Shown: positions 24,352 to 35,161 of the stretch, piece by piece
Numbering within the stretch: position 1 is the first letter of the stretch
Layout of the letters: each line of letters begins with the position of its first letter
Assembly: GCA_017464765.1 (NCBI GenBank)
Contig: JAFTYK010000022.1
Location: forward strand, 1 to 46,912
Source of the DNA: Ruminococcus sp.
GTDB lineage: Bacteria > Bacillota > Clostridia > Oscillospirales > Acutalibacteraceae
Length of the DNA stretch: 46,912 bases
Direction of reading: 5' to 3'
The notes under the pieces: model-generated
What the model saw: the letters and a program-made list of their open reading frames with translations, nothing else
What the model was told of the DNA's origin: nothing
The model's database searches: none
Program-made: the position numbers and the translations under genes

Positions 24352-26133
24352 ATGGCAGAATTTATGACAGGACTTAAAAGGTCACATTACTGTGGTGATC
24401 TTAGAATCACTAACGTTGGTGAAGAGGTTACCGTTTGCGGTTGGGTACAGCGCCAGCGCGATTTAGGTCAGCTTATCTTCATTGACTTAAGAGACCGCAC
24501 AGGTATCGTTCAGCTTGCATTCAACGATTCAACAGACAAAGAAATTTTTGAAAAAGCCTTCTCAGCCAGAAGCGAATACGTTCTCTGCGCTAAAGGAATC
24601 GTCCGTGAGCGTAGCTCAAAAACCGACAAGGTTGCTACAGGAGACATCGAAATTGAGGTAAACGACCTTAGAGTTCTCTCAAAGGCTCAGACACCTCCTT
24701 TCGAAATTGTTGATGACTGTAAGACAAGCGAAGATATCCGTCTTAAATACAGATATTTGGATTTACGTAGAAAGCCACTTTACGACAATATCTACCTGCG
24801 CTCTAAGATTGCAAAGGTGGCAAGAGATTACTTCTATGAAAATGGTTTCATTGAGATTGAAACTCCGATGCTCATCAAGTCTACTCCTGAAGGTGCGCGT
24901 GACTATTTAGTCCCATCACGTATCCACAACGGCAAGTTCTACGCTCTTCCACAATCCCCTCAGATTTACAAACAGCTTCTTATGCTCTCAGGTTTTGACA
25001 GATATATTCAGCTTGCAAAATGCTTCAGAGATGAGGACCTTCGCGCTGACCGTCAGCCTGAATTCACTCAGATTGATATGGAGCTAAGCTTCGTTGATGT
25101 TGAAGATATTTTAGAAATCAACGAGGGACTTTTCAAGCGTCTTTTCAAGGAAGTTCTTAATCAGGAGCTTGAAACACCATTTGAGCGTATGACATATAAA
25201 GACGCTATGAACAAGTACGGCTCAGACAAGCCAGATGTCAGATTCGATATGCAGATTCAGGATCTTTCAGAACTTGTTAAAGACTGCGACTTCAAGGTGT
25301 TTACTGATGCTGTAGCAAACGGCGGTTCAGTACGCGCTATCGTTTGTAAAGGTGCGGCTTCTACTCTCACACGTAAGGAAATTGACAAACTTACTGAATT
25401 TGTCAGAGGTATTGGCGCAAAGGGTCTTGCGTTTGTTCGATGGGTTGAAGATGCTCCTTCCTGTTCTTTCGCTAAATTTATGAAAGAGGGAGAACTTGAG
25501 AACATTCTCTCTACATTAAATGCTGAAAAAGGCGACGTTGTTTTAATCGTTGCTGATAAAGACTCCGTTACTCTTCCAACTCTCGGCGCGCTAAGACTTA
25601 ACGTTGCTAAGAAACTCGACATCATTCCTGATGTATTTAAATTTGTCTGGATTGTTGACTTCCCATTCTTCGAAAAAGACGAAGAGAGTGGCGAGTGGGT
25701 AGCTATGCACCACCCATTCACTATGCCTAAGGAAGAGTGCTTAGAATATCTCGACACAGACAAGGACAAGGTTATCGCTAAGGCTTATGACCTTACTTTA
25801 AACGGAACAGAGCTAAGTTCAGGCTCAATCCGTATCACAGACTACGAACTCCAGCAGAAGATGTTCAGAGCGCTTAAGCTCACTGATGAAGAAATCGAAG
25901 CTAAGTTTGGCTTCTTGGTAGAAGCTTATAAGTACGGCGCTCCACCACACGGTGGTATGGGTATCGGACTGGACAGAATCGCTATGATTCTTTGCAAGTG
26001 CGATTCTCTGCGTGATGTAACCGCTTTCCCTAAGGTTCAAAATGCTAGCGAGCTTATGAGCGAATGTCCTGCAAGTGTTGACAAAGAAAGTTTGGACGTT
26101 CTCGGCATTGAAATCAAAGAAACTGAAGAATAA
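24352..26133 (+). CDS. aspS: Aspartyl-tRNA synthetase
   Basis: This class II synthetase charges tRNA-Asp (or also tRNA-Asn if the organism uses the transamidation route, which cannot be told from here). The 593 residues comprise an OB-fold anticodon domain (about 15-105, GWVQRQRDLGQLIFIDLRDR), catalytic motif 1, the motif 2 region (YIQLAKCFRDEDLRADRQPE, about 222-241), a bacterial GAD insertion (about 280-420) and motif 3 (GAPPHGGMGIGLDRIAMILC, about 527-546). I prefer the ATG at 24352 over the GTG at 24343, because AAAGGAG lies eight bases before it and overlaps the GTG. A terminator follows. Confidence 0.96.
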   Translation: MAEFMTGLKRSHYCGDLRITNVGEEVTVCGWVQRQRDLGQLIFIDLRDRTGIVQLAFNDSTDKEIFEKAFSARSEYVLCAKGIVRERSSKTDKVATGDIEIEVNDLRVLSKAQTPPFEIVDDCKTSEDIRLKYRYLDLRRKPLYDNIYLRSKIAKVARDYFYENGFIEIETPMLIKSTPEGARDYLVPSRIHNGKFYALPQSPQIYKQLLMLSGFDRYIQLAKCFRDEDLRADRQPEFTQIDMELSFVDVEDILEINEGLFKRLFKEVLNQELETPFERMTYKDAMNKYGSDKPDVRFDMQIQDLSELVKDCDFKVFTDAVANGGSVRAIVCKGAASTLTRKEIDKLTEFVRGIGAKGLAFVRWVEDAPSCSFAKFMKEGELENILSTLNAEKGDVVLIVADKDSVTLPTLGALRLNVAKKLDIIPDVFKFVWIVDFPFFEKDEESGEWVAMHHPFTMPKEECLEYLDTDKDKVIAKAYDLTLNGTELSSGSIRITDYELQQKMFRALKLTDEEIEAKFGFLVEAYKYGAPPHGGMGIGLDRIAMILCKCDSLRDVTAFPKVQNASELMSECPASVDKESLDVLGIEIKETEE

Positions 26134-26143
26134 CAGACATAAG

Positions 26144-26173
26144 AAAAGCCCGTATCGATGATACGGGCTTTTG
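26144..26173 (+). terminator. Terminator after aspS, possibly bidirectional
   Basis: The stem AAAAGCCCGTATC / GATACGGGCTTTT is followed by TGTATTATT. It lies between aspS and the convergent LRR-dockerin gene and is nearly the same as the stem at 19078. Confidence 0.85.
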
Positions 26174-26184
26174 TATTATTATGT

Positions 26185-27003
26185 TCAAAATTCAGTAATG
26201 AGATTAGCTACAAACATCTGGATAGCAGTAGCATCAAGAATTGAAGTTTCGCCGTCCTTATCTGTATCACCCATAAGAAGGTGTTCATCGTCCATAATTA
26301 TTATTCCGGCTACGTGGAGCTGAACAGCGGTTGCATCTATAATAGTAACTTCACCGTCAAAGTCAACGTCGCCAAGAACCTTTTCTGGCGGTTCACTTGG
26401 TGATACCTGATCGCCGCTTGCTTCATTTTCGCTAGGGGCTACCTGATCGCCACTAGCCTCAGTTTCACTCGGTTTTGTAGGCTCTGTTGTCGGAAGAGTC
26501 TGAATAGGCGGAGCTGTTGTTGGTTTAACATACTCTCCAAGGGATACAAAAGTCTTCTCGTATTTTTCAGCGTAAGCAGAGGCGGTTGAGTTTTCGTAAC
26601 CCTTTATGCTCACGTTTTCTGGGATAGTATACTCGTTGTCAAAAATCTCGCAATTTGTATTAAGAATTGTAACTTCAACGAGATTCTCGCAACCTGCAAA
26701 AACATCTGCTCCAATAGAAACTACACTTTTTGGAATAGTTACAGTTTCAAATGTACTGTCTATAAGTGCAAAATCATCGATATAGGTTACGTGGTAAGAA
26801 CCGAGTTTTTCAGGAATCTCAAGGTTTGTGACGTTGCCACTATATCCCACGATTTTTATATCTCTAGCATTAATCGCTACATAAGAGTAATCACCGCTTA
26901 CAACAGTATCATAAGCATCAGTAGCATATGTACTGAAACCCACTACTGCAAACATGCTGATTAATGTGGTGGCAACAAGCAATATTGTTAAAAATCTTTT
27001 CAT
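26185..27003 (-). CDS. Short LRR-type secreted protein with dockerin
   Basis: This 272-residue protein has a signal peptide (about 1-27) and one beta module (YVAINARDIKIVGYSGNVTN, then LEIPEKLGSYHVTYIDDFAL). One or two BspA-type LRR units follow (ETVTIPKSVVSIGADVFAGC), then the closing VSIKGYENSTASAYAEKYEK. A low-complexity linker repeats EASGDQV-PSE. The C-terminal dockerin is GDVDFDGEVTIIDATAVQ and GDTDKDGETSILDATAIQ and ends NLITEF. It looks like a cut-down version of the large LRR protein at 20735. The ATG follows GGTGAGAAGATA. A TTGTTG-17-TATAAT promoter lies upstream. The function is unknown beyond surface binding and docking. Confidence 0.88.
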   Translation of the reverse strand: MKRFLTILLVATTLISMFAVVGFSTYATDAYDTVVSGDYSYVAINARDIKIVGYSGNVTNLEIPEKLGSYHVTYIDDFALIDSTFETVTIPKSVVSIGADVFAGCENLVEVTILNTNCEIFDNEYTIPENVSIKGYENSTASAYAEKYEKTFVSLGEYVKPTTAPPIQTLPTTEPTKPSETEASGDQVAPSENEASGDQVSPSEPPEKVLGDVDFDGEVTIIDATAVQLHVAGIIIMDDEHLLMGDTDKDGETSILDATAIQMFVANLITEF

Positions 27004-27035
27004 TATCTTCTCACCCTAAATAAAATATCTGATTA

Positions 27036-27064
27036 ATTATATCACTATATATCTGTTACAACAA
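27036..27064 (-). promoter_or_regulatory. Predicted promoter of the short LRR-dockerin gene
   Basis: On the minus strand: TTGTTG, 17 bp, TATAAT, with the extended TGA directly before the -10. Confidence 0.55.
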
Positions 27065-27089
27065 GTAAAATTAGAAATTATTCAAAGCT

Positions 27090-28100
27090 TTAATCAATCT
27101 GAGCAAGGATACGTTGTACTTTTGTAGCATCCATTACAGTGACTATTGAGTCCTCATCTGCATCGGCATTAATTAAAGCGTTTTTAGTAAGCTCTATAAT
27201 ATCCGCTAAGTAACGCTGAATAGTTGTTGCGTCAACAATTGTTAACTCGTTATCAAGGTTACTATCTCCGATAACTTTTTCAAAAGGCTTTTCAAGCGCT
27301 TCAAATTCTTGTTCATATTTTACGGCATAATCGTAAGCAGTAGATTTTTCATAAGCGTAAATTGTCGCATTAGACGGTAGAGTGTCTGCGCTGTCATCAA
27401 TAACACAGTTTTCGCTTTTTATGGTAAAACTTTTTACATTATCACATGCAACAAAAGCTCCGCTTTTTATTTCATTCACTTTATCACCGAGAGAAATTTC
27501 GCTTAGTTTCAGACACCAACCAAAAGCAAACTCACCAATGGTCAGCTCAGCGTTTTCAAAAGTCAGATTTTTAATACTCGTGCAATCTGAAAATGCAAAA
27601 TCTCCAATTGAAGTAACTGAATTTGGAATAGTTATATTATCAAGCGAAGCGCATCGGATAAAACAATTATTTCCGATTGTTAATAAACTCGACGGAAAAT
27701 TAATTTTTGTCAGAATTTTATTTTCAGCGAACGCACGATAGCCTAGTGACTGAACTGAACTTCCAAGCACAACTGTCTTTAATTTGTCGCATTTTTCAAA
27801 AGCCTGATTTTCAATTGTAGTTACAGTATCGGGTATAGTAACATTTGTGAGAGCATGGCATTCTTTGAAAGCTTTTTTACCAATTACTGTAACAATCTTC
27901 CCATCTATTTCATCTGGTATATTGTAAGTTATATCAAGACTGTCGTAACGTGTAATTTTTACAGTATCGTCTTCCATTACTTCATATTCAAGGACATTTT
28001 CTGGATTGCTCACATCTTCGGCAAATGCCTGAAAACTAAACATAAATAAGGAATTAACAAGCATGAGAATGCTCAAAAATACACTCACTGTTTTTTTCAT
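27090..28100 (-). CDS. Medium LRR-type secreted protein with dockerin
   Basis: This 336-residue protein has a signal peptide (about 1-28, ending QAFA). A beta module (LEYEVMEDDTVKITRYDSLD) precedes about six BspA-type LRR units (for example ALTNVTIPDTVTTIENQAFE, SLDNITIPNSVTSIGDFAFS). The closing segment is ATIYAYEKSTAYDYAVKYEQ. The dockerin is GDSNLDNELTIVDATTIQ and NADADEDSIVTVMDATKVQ. Its calcium loops are degraded: Asn replaces Asp at the third position in the first, and DEDS replaces the usual DGDG in the second, so calcium binding may be weaker. The promoter is TTGCAA-17-TATAAT and the ribosome site GGGAGGA. Same orientation as the neighbouring LRR gene, with separate promoters. Confidence 0.88.
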   Translation of the reverse strand: MKKTVSVFLSILMLVNSLFMFSFQAFAEDVSNPENVLEYEVMEDDTVKITRYDSLDITYNIPDEIDGKIVTVIGKKAFKECHALTNVTIPDTVTTIENQAFEKCDKLKTVVLGSSVQSLGYRAFAENKILTKINFPSSLLTIGNNCFIRCASLDNITIPNSVTSIGDFAFSDCTSIKNLTFENAELTIGEFAFGWCLKLSEISLGDKVNEIKSGAFVACDNVKSFTIKSENCVIDDSADTLPSNATIYAYEKSTAYDYAVKYEQEFEALEKPFEKVIGDSNLDNELTIVDATTIQRYLADIIELTKNALINADADEDSIVTVMDATKVQRILAQID

Positions 28101-28139
28101 AATTATCCTCCCAAAGGTATAATAAACCGATTAACCTTG

Positions 28140-28168
28140 ATTATATCATTACAAACCACTTATTGCAA
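28140..28168 (-). promoter_or_regulatory. Predicted promoter of the medium LRR-dockerin gene
   Basis: On the minus strand: TTGCAA, 17 bp, TATAAT with extended TGA. It directly abuts the terminator of the upstream sigma module. Confidence 0.6.
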
Positions 28169-28170
28169 CA

Positions 28171-28201
28171 AAAAGCCCGACGAAATAATCGTCAGGCTTT
28201 T
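28171..28201 (-). terminator. Terminator of the third sigma module
   Basis: A 13-bp stem lies between AAAAGCCCGACGA and TCGTCAGGCTTTT. The one non-Watson-Crick position is a C-A clash in plus-strand RNA but a U-G pair in minus-strand RNA, so the hairpin is built for the minus-strand genes. T residues follow on that strand. Confidence 0.85.
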
Positions 28202-28221
28202 CTTATTTTTCGCTTGCTATG

Positions 28222-29181
28222 CTAGTTGATAGGATTTAAAAATACCATTAGTGTTTCTATTTTTGGATTTGCACTATTGTAAAAAACAAAGGTATAGTAA
28301 TCGGATTTTGTAATCAAATTATAATATATCGGATACTTTGCATAAATCATACCGTTAGAAATATTCATGCTGGCATTGTGTTCTCGTGAATAAAGATCAG
28401 TATCTCCGATAAGATTTCCTCTTGAATCGAGAATTTTACAGTAGATTTCGAATTTTCCACCGAGTTTATCAACTGAAAAACTTACATTAACATCTGTTGG
28501 AATTTGAGGGTCTTCTGATGAAGGGTCTTCTGATGGGACATCTACTGATGGTTGTGGATTGATCGGTTTCGATGTTGGAATCTCAGGGTCTTCGTATGAT
28601 GAATCTTCTGATGACTCATCTTCTGACGGTTGTGGGTCGTTCGGTTTCATCGGTGGTCTTGTTGTCGGAATGACCGGTTTATCCTCTGTATCCTCTGTTG
28701 GCTTTATAACAGGTTTTTCGCTAGGCTCAATTGTAGAATCACCGGTCGGCTTAACAGTTGGACCGACTACCGGTTTTGTTGTTGGTTTTACGGACGGCTT
28801 GATGCCTTGTGATGAATTGTCCCCATAGTTTTCTTCCGTAGGTTCTATATTAGAGCTATCTATTGAAGATGTAGATTCTTCTGTATTATCTGAATTTTGC
28901 AAAGATACTAAATCGGAAGTTTCTTCTGTAACTACATCAGAGAAGCTGGTGTTTTGTGTCTCTTTTACAGGAGGTTTTGCACCGTCATCTGTCATAAAGA
29001 ACAGCAAAAGGCTCACACAACATACTAAAACTAAGCACGCAACCGCCGCAAAAGTTCTCGAAAACTTAACAAATGGTATCGGCTTTTTCTTATCTCTATC
29101 AGATGGAATACTTAGTGCATCATCTATCCAATTTTGCGGAACTGAGAACTGTGAAATAGAATTGAAATTTTTCTTATTCAT
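28222..29181 (-). CDS. Putative transmembrane anti-sigma/sensor protein (copy 3)
   Basis: This 319-residue member of the same family as 6510 and 8716 has a cytoplasmic N-terminus (NFNSISQFSVPQNWIDDAL, residues 5-23) and one span (about 42-63). A long Pro/Ser/Thr/Asp/Glu linker (about 70-230) has KPTTKPVVGPTVKPT-type and PQPSEDESSEDSS-type repeats. The C-terminal extracellular domain (about 230-319) carries FSVDKLGGKFEIYCKILDSR and FVFYNSA. Shared residues with copy 2 include IYC-x-I, GDTDLYSREHNAS and FYN. The ATG at 29181 lies eight bases after GGAGG and overlaps the end of the sigma gene by eight bases. No zinc anti-sigma motif is present. The anti-sigma role is inferred from coupling and topology. 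Confidence 0.75.
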   Translation of the reverse strand: MNKKNFNSISQFSVPQNWIDDALSIPSDRDKKKPIPFVKFSRTFAAVACLVLVCCVSLLLFFMTDDGAKPPVKETQNTSFSDVVTEETSDLVSLQNSDNTEESTSSIDSSNIEPTEENYGDNSSQGIKPSVKPTTKPVVGPTVKPTGDSTIEPSEKPVIKPTEDTEDKPVIPTTRPPMKPNDPQPSEDESSEDSSYEDPEIPTSKPINPQPSVDVPSEDPSSEDPQIPTDVNVSFSVDKLGGKFEIYCKILDSRGNLIGDTDLYSREHNASMNISNGMIYAKYPIYYNLITKSDYYTFVFYNSANPKIETLMVFLNPIN

Positions 29182-29668
29182 CGCTACCACCTCCGTAAAT
29201 GCTCTTGAGTTTTTCTTTTCCTCGTTTAAGCAGAGTTCGGACGGTACTCGGATTTTTTCCGATGATTTTACCTATTTCGTTAGCATTGTACTCTTCGCAG
29301 TAGCGCAAATACAGTACATCTCGATATTTATCATCAAGCTTTACTAATGCCCAAGAAATATCGTCCTTATCGTTATCGGGGAATGTTATGACAGAATTCT
29401 CGACTACCTGTGAGAGAGAGACGGTGCGTCGATTTTTTCTGCGCATATTATTACACTCGTTTATTGCAACTCGGATAAGCCATGCTTTCAGATGACTTTC
29501 GCTCTTAAATTCGGGGGATTTTTCGAATAATTTTACGAAAGTATTCTGGAAGCAGTCCTGCGCATCCGTATCATTTTGTATATGTAAAACACACACTGAG
29601 GCTATAGTCTGATAGTAGCTTTTGACTACTTGTTCAAAACTAAGTCCTGCATAAAGAATATCTGCCAT
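29174..29668 (-). CDS. ECF-type RNA polymerase sigma factor (copy 3)
   Basis: This 164-residue ECF sigma factor has region 2 (DTDAQDCFQNTFVKLFEKSP, then HLKAWLIRVAINECNNMRRK) and region 4 (LDDKYRDVLYLRYCEEYNAN, then NPSTVRTLLKRGKEKL). It is closely related to copies 1 and 2 some 20 kb away, and its start (MADILYAGLSFEQVVKSY) aligns with MAQMQFFGLSYEEVVKKY of copy 1. GAGGGGG precedes the ATG. The gene is first in a two-gene unit with the membrane partner, reading away from gyrA. The upstream TTGAAAC and TTTTATATATGA blocks match those of copy 1, which suggests shared or self-directed control. Confidence 0.9.
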   Translation of the reverse strand: MADILYAGLSFEQVVKSYYQTIASVCVLHIQNDTDAQDCFQNTFVKLFEKSPEFKSESHLKAWLIRVAINECNNMRRKNRRTVSLSQVVENSVITFPDNDKDDISWALVKLDDKYRDVLYLRYCEEYNANEIGKIIGKNPSTVRTLLKRGKEKLKSIYGGGSDE

Positions 29669-29680
29669 AAAATCCCCCTC

Positions 29681-29719
29681 TCATATATAAAACGTTTCCA
29701 ACACCCCAAAGTGTTTCAA
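29681..29719 (-). promoter_or_regulatory. Candidate ECF-type promoter, third sigma gene
   Basis: On the minus strand TTGAAAC (29719-29713) and TTTTATATATGA (29692-29681) are 20 bases apart. They match the pair before the first sigma gene (19 bases apart) while the bases between differ. Confidence 0.4.
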
Positions 29720-29749
29720 CTATTAGAAAATTTTATCAAATTTTTTTAA

Positions 29750-29780
29750 AAAAGAAAAGCCACAGCATAAAACTGTGGCA
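29750..29780 (-). terminator. Terminator of the gyrA-lipoprotein transcript
   Basis: On the minus strand the stem GCCACAG / CTGTGGC with a seven-base loop is followed by TTTTCTTTTTT. Confidence 0.85.
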
Positions 29781-29804
29781 AAATCTTTAAAAATTTAAAA
29801 TCAT

Positions 29805-30542
29805 TCAGTTTTCAGTTTTATATGAACCGTCGTAGTCGCGATAGTCTACAAGCTCCCAAGAAGTCTTTATCTCTTCCTGACACGGAGAGGTCATAAAGAG
29901 TAAGGCTGAACCTTCTTCGTCTTTTGACTTGCTGATATTCATCATATAAACACCGTTGTGATAGTAAAATTTCTCGTTATTTTTAGCACTGTCAAAATAA
30001 ATACAGTATAAAAACTCGAGGTCCTCTTCAGTGTAACCGCCTGCAACCATAGCGATAATAGCCGAGGTAAGCATAACAGTGTACTGATAATCAGCGTCAG
30101 CGCTTGCAAATTCTTCATACGATGTACCGCAGCCTAAGTTCATCACTTTTCCTGACTCGTTTTCAACAGCAGCCGATATAGTTAATGTATCAGTAGCATA
30201 ATAGTAAGAAGAATACTTTATACCGTTATCATCAGTTAAGTTGTCTGACATAACGCACCAGTTAGAATAATCAAAGAATTCTTCAATTTCACTTGTACCC
30301 AAATTTTTACACGCTGAGTTGAGCATTTCGTTAAACTCTTTGAGTGTAAATGTGTAACGAGCGCCGAGATTATTCTCGCTTTCTTCGTAAGTCAAAGTCA
30401 CAGGTACCGGATACTTTACAGTAGTTGCAAGCTGATCACTCGTGCTGTCGGACATAATTTTCTTCTGCGATGTTTCTTTGTTACACGCAGTAAGAGAAAA
30501 CACAAAAATCACAGCTAAAATAACACAGACTAATTTCTTCAT
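29805..30542 (-). CDS. Putative lipoprotein of unknown function
   Basis: This 245-residue protein has a lipoprotein signal: a Lys-rich start, then LAVIFVFSLTAC with the lipobox cysteine at about residue 19. It should be anchored on the outer face of the membrane. The mature part (about 225 residues) resembles no family I recognise; it has one Cys-containing SNWCVMSD and a YCIYFDSA segment. The start is the ATG at 30542, six bases after AGAGGA. ATG codons at 30548 and 30545 overlap that site and the gyrA stop. It follows gyrA on the same strand with no gap and ends in a terminator, so it rides on the gyrase transcript. Confidence 0.75.
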   Translation of the reverse strand: MKKLVCVILAVIFVFSLTACNKETSQKKIMSDSTSDQLATTVKYPVPVTLTYEESENNLGARYTFTLKEFNEMLNSACKNLGTSEIEEFFDYSNWCVMSDNLTDDNGIKYSSYYYATDTLTISAAVENESGKVMNLGCGTSYEEFASADADYQYTVMLTSAIIAMVAGGYTEEDLEFLYCIYFDSAKNNEKFYYHNGVYMMNISKSKDEEGSALLFMTSPCQEEIKTSWELVDYRDYDGSYKTEN

Positions 30543-30544
30543 AA

Positions 30545-33088
30545 TCATTCCTCTGTTGTTACTTCTGTATTTTCTTCATTTTCTGTTGATTCAGTGTTCT
30601 CGACTAATTCTTCAGTCTCTTCTTCCTCGTGAGGAACAGAAGCAACAGTCACTACCTCGTTGTCGTCCTTAATTTTCATAACAGTTACACCCTTAGAAGG
30701 ACGTGCGCACTGACGGATAGTATCAGCCTTGATACGAATGATAACACCATTAGCTGAAATGATAATAACGTCATCATCTTTTGAAACAACGCTTAACGCC
30801 GCAACCTCGCCGTATTTTTCAACGTGGTAGTTAGTAAGACCCTTACCGCCACGGCTCTGAACACGATAATCAGTAGGAGAAGAAAGACGTCCGTAACCAG
30901 TTGATGAAACCGTTAAGATATATCCATCTTCATCAATAACGCTCATACCGATAACGTAGTCGTTTTCTTTAAGCTTGAGTGCCTTTACGCCTCGAGCCTG
31001 ACGTCCCATAGGACGAACATCGTTTTCGTTAAAGCGGATAGCCATACCTTTGCGTGTTGCAATAATAACATCATTATTGCCATCAGTCATCTTAACCCAA
31101 GCGAGTTCGTCGCCTTCGTTTAAGTCAAGTGCGATAAGACCGCCCTTTCGAGCTGTATTGTATGCATTAAGCTCAATACGCTTGATAATACCATGCTTTG
31201 TTACCATAATGAGGTACTTGTCCTCATCAAATTCAGGTACTCTAATCATTGAAGTAACCTTTTCGTCAGTTGCAATAGGCAATAAGTTTGCGATATTCAT
31301 ACCTTTTGACTGACGGGTTGACTCAGGAATTTCGTAGCACTTATGTCTGTAAACTCTGCCCTTGTCAGTAAAGAACAGAATATAGTCGTGTGAGTTAGAA
31401 ATAAACATCTCGGTAGCGATATCATCTTCTTTTCTGCTCATACCTGATACACCGCGACCGCCTCTGCGCTGGAGCTTGTAGGTATCTTCAGCAAGACGCT
31501 TGATGTATCCGAATTTTGTCATTGTTACTACACAGTTTTCCCTAGGAATAAGGTCTTCAATATCAACTTCGCCGCTGATAGCACAGATTTCTGTTCTTCT
31601 TGGGTCAGCATACTTATTACGTACTGCAATAGCTTCTTCCTTAACAAGTTCGAGCTTTCTGGTTTCAGAAGCTAATATTTCGTTATATTCAGCGATTTTA
31701 GCTGCTAATGCTCTGAGTTCGTCTTCAATCTTAGTACGCTCCATATTAGTGAGCTGACCAAGACGCATCTGTACGATAGCCTGAGCTTGAACATCATCTA
31801 AACCAAAACGCTCCATAAGACCAATTTTAGCAGAAGCTTGATCCTTAGACTTACGGATAATAGCGATAACTTCATCAATATTATCAATAGCAATCTTTAA
31901 GCCTTCTAAAATATGAGCGCGCTCTTTTGCTTTTCTCAAATCGTAAATAGTACGACGAGTGATAACATCGACCTGATGGTCGATGTAATGCTGGAGCATT
32001 TCTTTTAGTGTTAAAATTTTCGGCTCACCGTTTACGATAGCGAGCATAATACAACCGAATGTTGACTGAAGCTGTGTCAACATAAAGAGCTGATTAAGCA
32101 CAACCTGAGGAGAAGCCTCACGTTTGATATCAATTTCGATATGCATACCGTTTCTGTCGGAATGGTCTTCAATATTTGAGATACCCTCAATACGCTTGTC
32201 CTTAACTAAATCAGCGATATTTTCAATCAATCGAGCTTTATTTACTACGTAAGGAAGCTCAGTAACGATGATTTTAAATCTGCCGTTTTTAGCTTCAACG
32301 ATTTCTGTTTTAGCTCGAACGATGATTTTGCCTCTACCTGTAGCATATGCAGCTCGAATACCCGAGCGTCCCATAATAATACCGCCTGTAGGAAAGTCAG
32401 GACCAGGCATACACTCCATAATTTCAGCAACTTCAGCATCAGGGTTGTCGATAAGCATACACATAGCGTCAACCGCTTCACCTAAGTTATGAGGTGGAAT
32501 ATTAGTTGCCATACCAACAGCGATACCTGAACTACCATTTACAAGTAAGTTAGGAAAACGTGAAGGTAAAACTGTAGGCTCTTTAAGTCTGTCGTCGAAG
32601 TTTGGCATAAAATCGACAGTTTCCTTGTCGATATCAGTAACCATTTCGAGAGAAATCTTTGAAAGTTTAGACTCTGTGTAACGGTAGGCAGCAGGTGGGT
32701 CACCATCGACAGAACCAAAGTTACCGTGACCATCAACAAGCATATATCTCATTGAGAAGTCCTGCGCAAGACGTACCATTGCATCGTAAACAGAAGAGTC
32801 ACCGTGTGGGTGGTATTTACCGAGTACGTTACCTACAGTATCGGCACATTTACGATATGGCTTATGTGGTTCAAGACCATTTTCAAACATAGTGTAAAGA
32901 ATACGGCGGTGAACAGGTTTTAAACCATCTCTTACATCAGGCAAAGCACGGGATACGATAACACTCATTGAATAGTCAAGGAATGACTTTCTCATTTCAC
33001 GATTAATATCAACATCGATAACTTTACCCATTGTGGAATTGTTTTCTGTATTTTCGTTTGTATTATTTAAATTCTTTTCGTTATCCAA
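30545..33088 (-). CDS. gyrA: DNA gyrase subunit A
   Basis: GyrA is the breakage-reunion subunit of gyrase, which introduces negative supercoils using ATP hydrolysis by GyrB. From the TTG at 33088 it has 847 residues. The catalytic Tyr137 is in AAYRYTE. The quinolone-determining stretch [15 protein letters not shown] has Ser98 and Asp102 at the E. coli 83 and 87 positions, so no classic resistance change is seen. C-terminal beta-pinwheel repeats contain the GyrA-box QRRGGRG. The tail is acidic. I prefer TTG at 33088 (eight bases after AGAAGG) to a GTG at 33097 that overlaps the ribosome site. It lies 58 bases after gyrB. Confidence 0.95.
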   Translation of the reverse strand: MDNEKNLNNTNENTENNSTMGKVIDVDINREMRKSFLDYSMSVIVSRALPDVRDGLKPVHRRILYTMFENGLEPHKPYRKCADTVGNVLGKYHPHGDSSVYDAMVRLAQDFSMRYMLVDGHGNFGSVDGDPPAAYRYTESKLSKISLEMVTDIDKETVDFMPNFDDRLKEPTVLPSRFPNLLVNGSSGIAVGMATNIPPHNLGEAVDAMCMLIDNPDAEVAEIMECMPGPDFPTGGIIMGRSGIRAAYATGRGKIIVRAKTEIVEAKNGRFKIIVTELPYVVNKARLIENIADLVKDKRIEGISNIEDHSDRNGMHIEIDIKREASPQVVLNQLFMLTQLQSTFGCIMLAIVNGEPKILTLKEMLQHYIDHQVDVITRRTIYDLRKAKERAHILEGLKIAIDNIDEVIAIIRKSKDQASAKIGLMERFGLDDVQAQAIVQMRLGQLTNMERTKIEDELRALAAKIAEYNEILASETRKLELVKEEAIAVRNKYADPRRTEICAISGEVDIEDLIPRENCVVTMTKFGYIKRLAEDTYKLQRRGGRGVSGMSRKEDDIATEMFISNSHDYILFFTDKGRVYRHKCYEIPESTRQSKGMNIANLLPIATDEKVTSMIRVPEFDEDKYLIMVTKHGIIKRIELNAYNTARKGGLIALDLNEGDELAWVKMTDGNNDVIIATRKGMAIRFNENDVRPMGRQARGVKALKLKENDYVIGMSVIDEDGYILTVSSTGYGRLSSPTDYRVQSRGGKGLTNYHVEKYGEVAALSVVSKDDDVIIISANGVIIRIKADTIRQCARPSKGVTVMKIKDDNEVVTVASVPHEEEETEELVENTESTENEENTEVTTEE

Positions 33089-33146
33089 ATTAAGCACCTT
33101 CTATCAGTCTTATCTTTTTATCCGATAGTTAAAATATATTTTACGA

Positions 33147-35138
<1,992 letters not shown>

Positions 35139-35161
35139 TCATTCGCTTTTTTCACTATCTA

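Noticed and set aside
26380..26470. Tandem repeat in the short LRR-dockerin gene (EASGDQV-PSE), considered as a mobile or CRISPR-like repeat.
   Set aside because: Only two or three in-frame copies, within a low-complexity linker of the protein.
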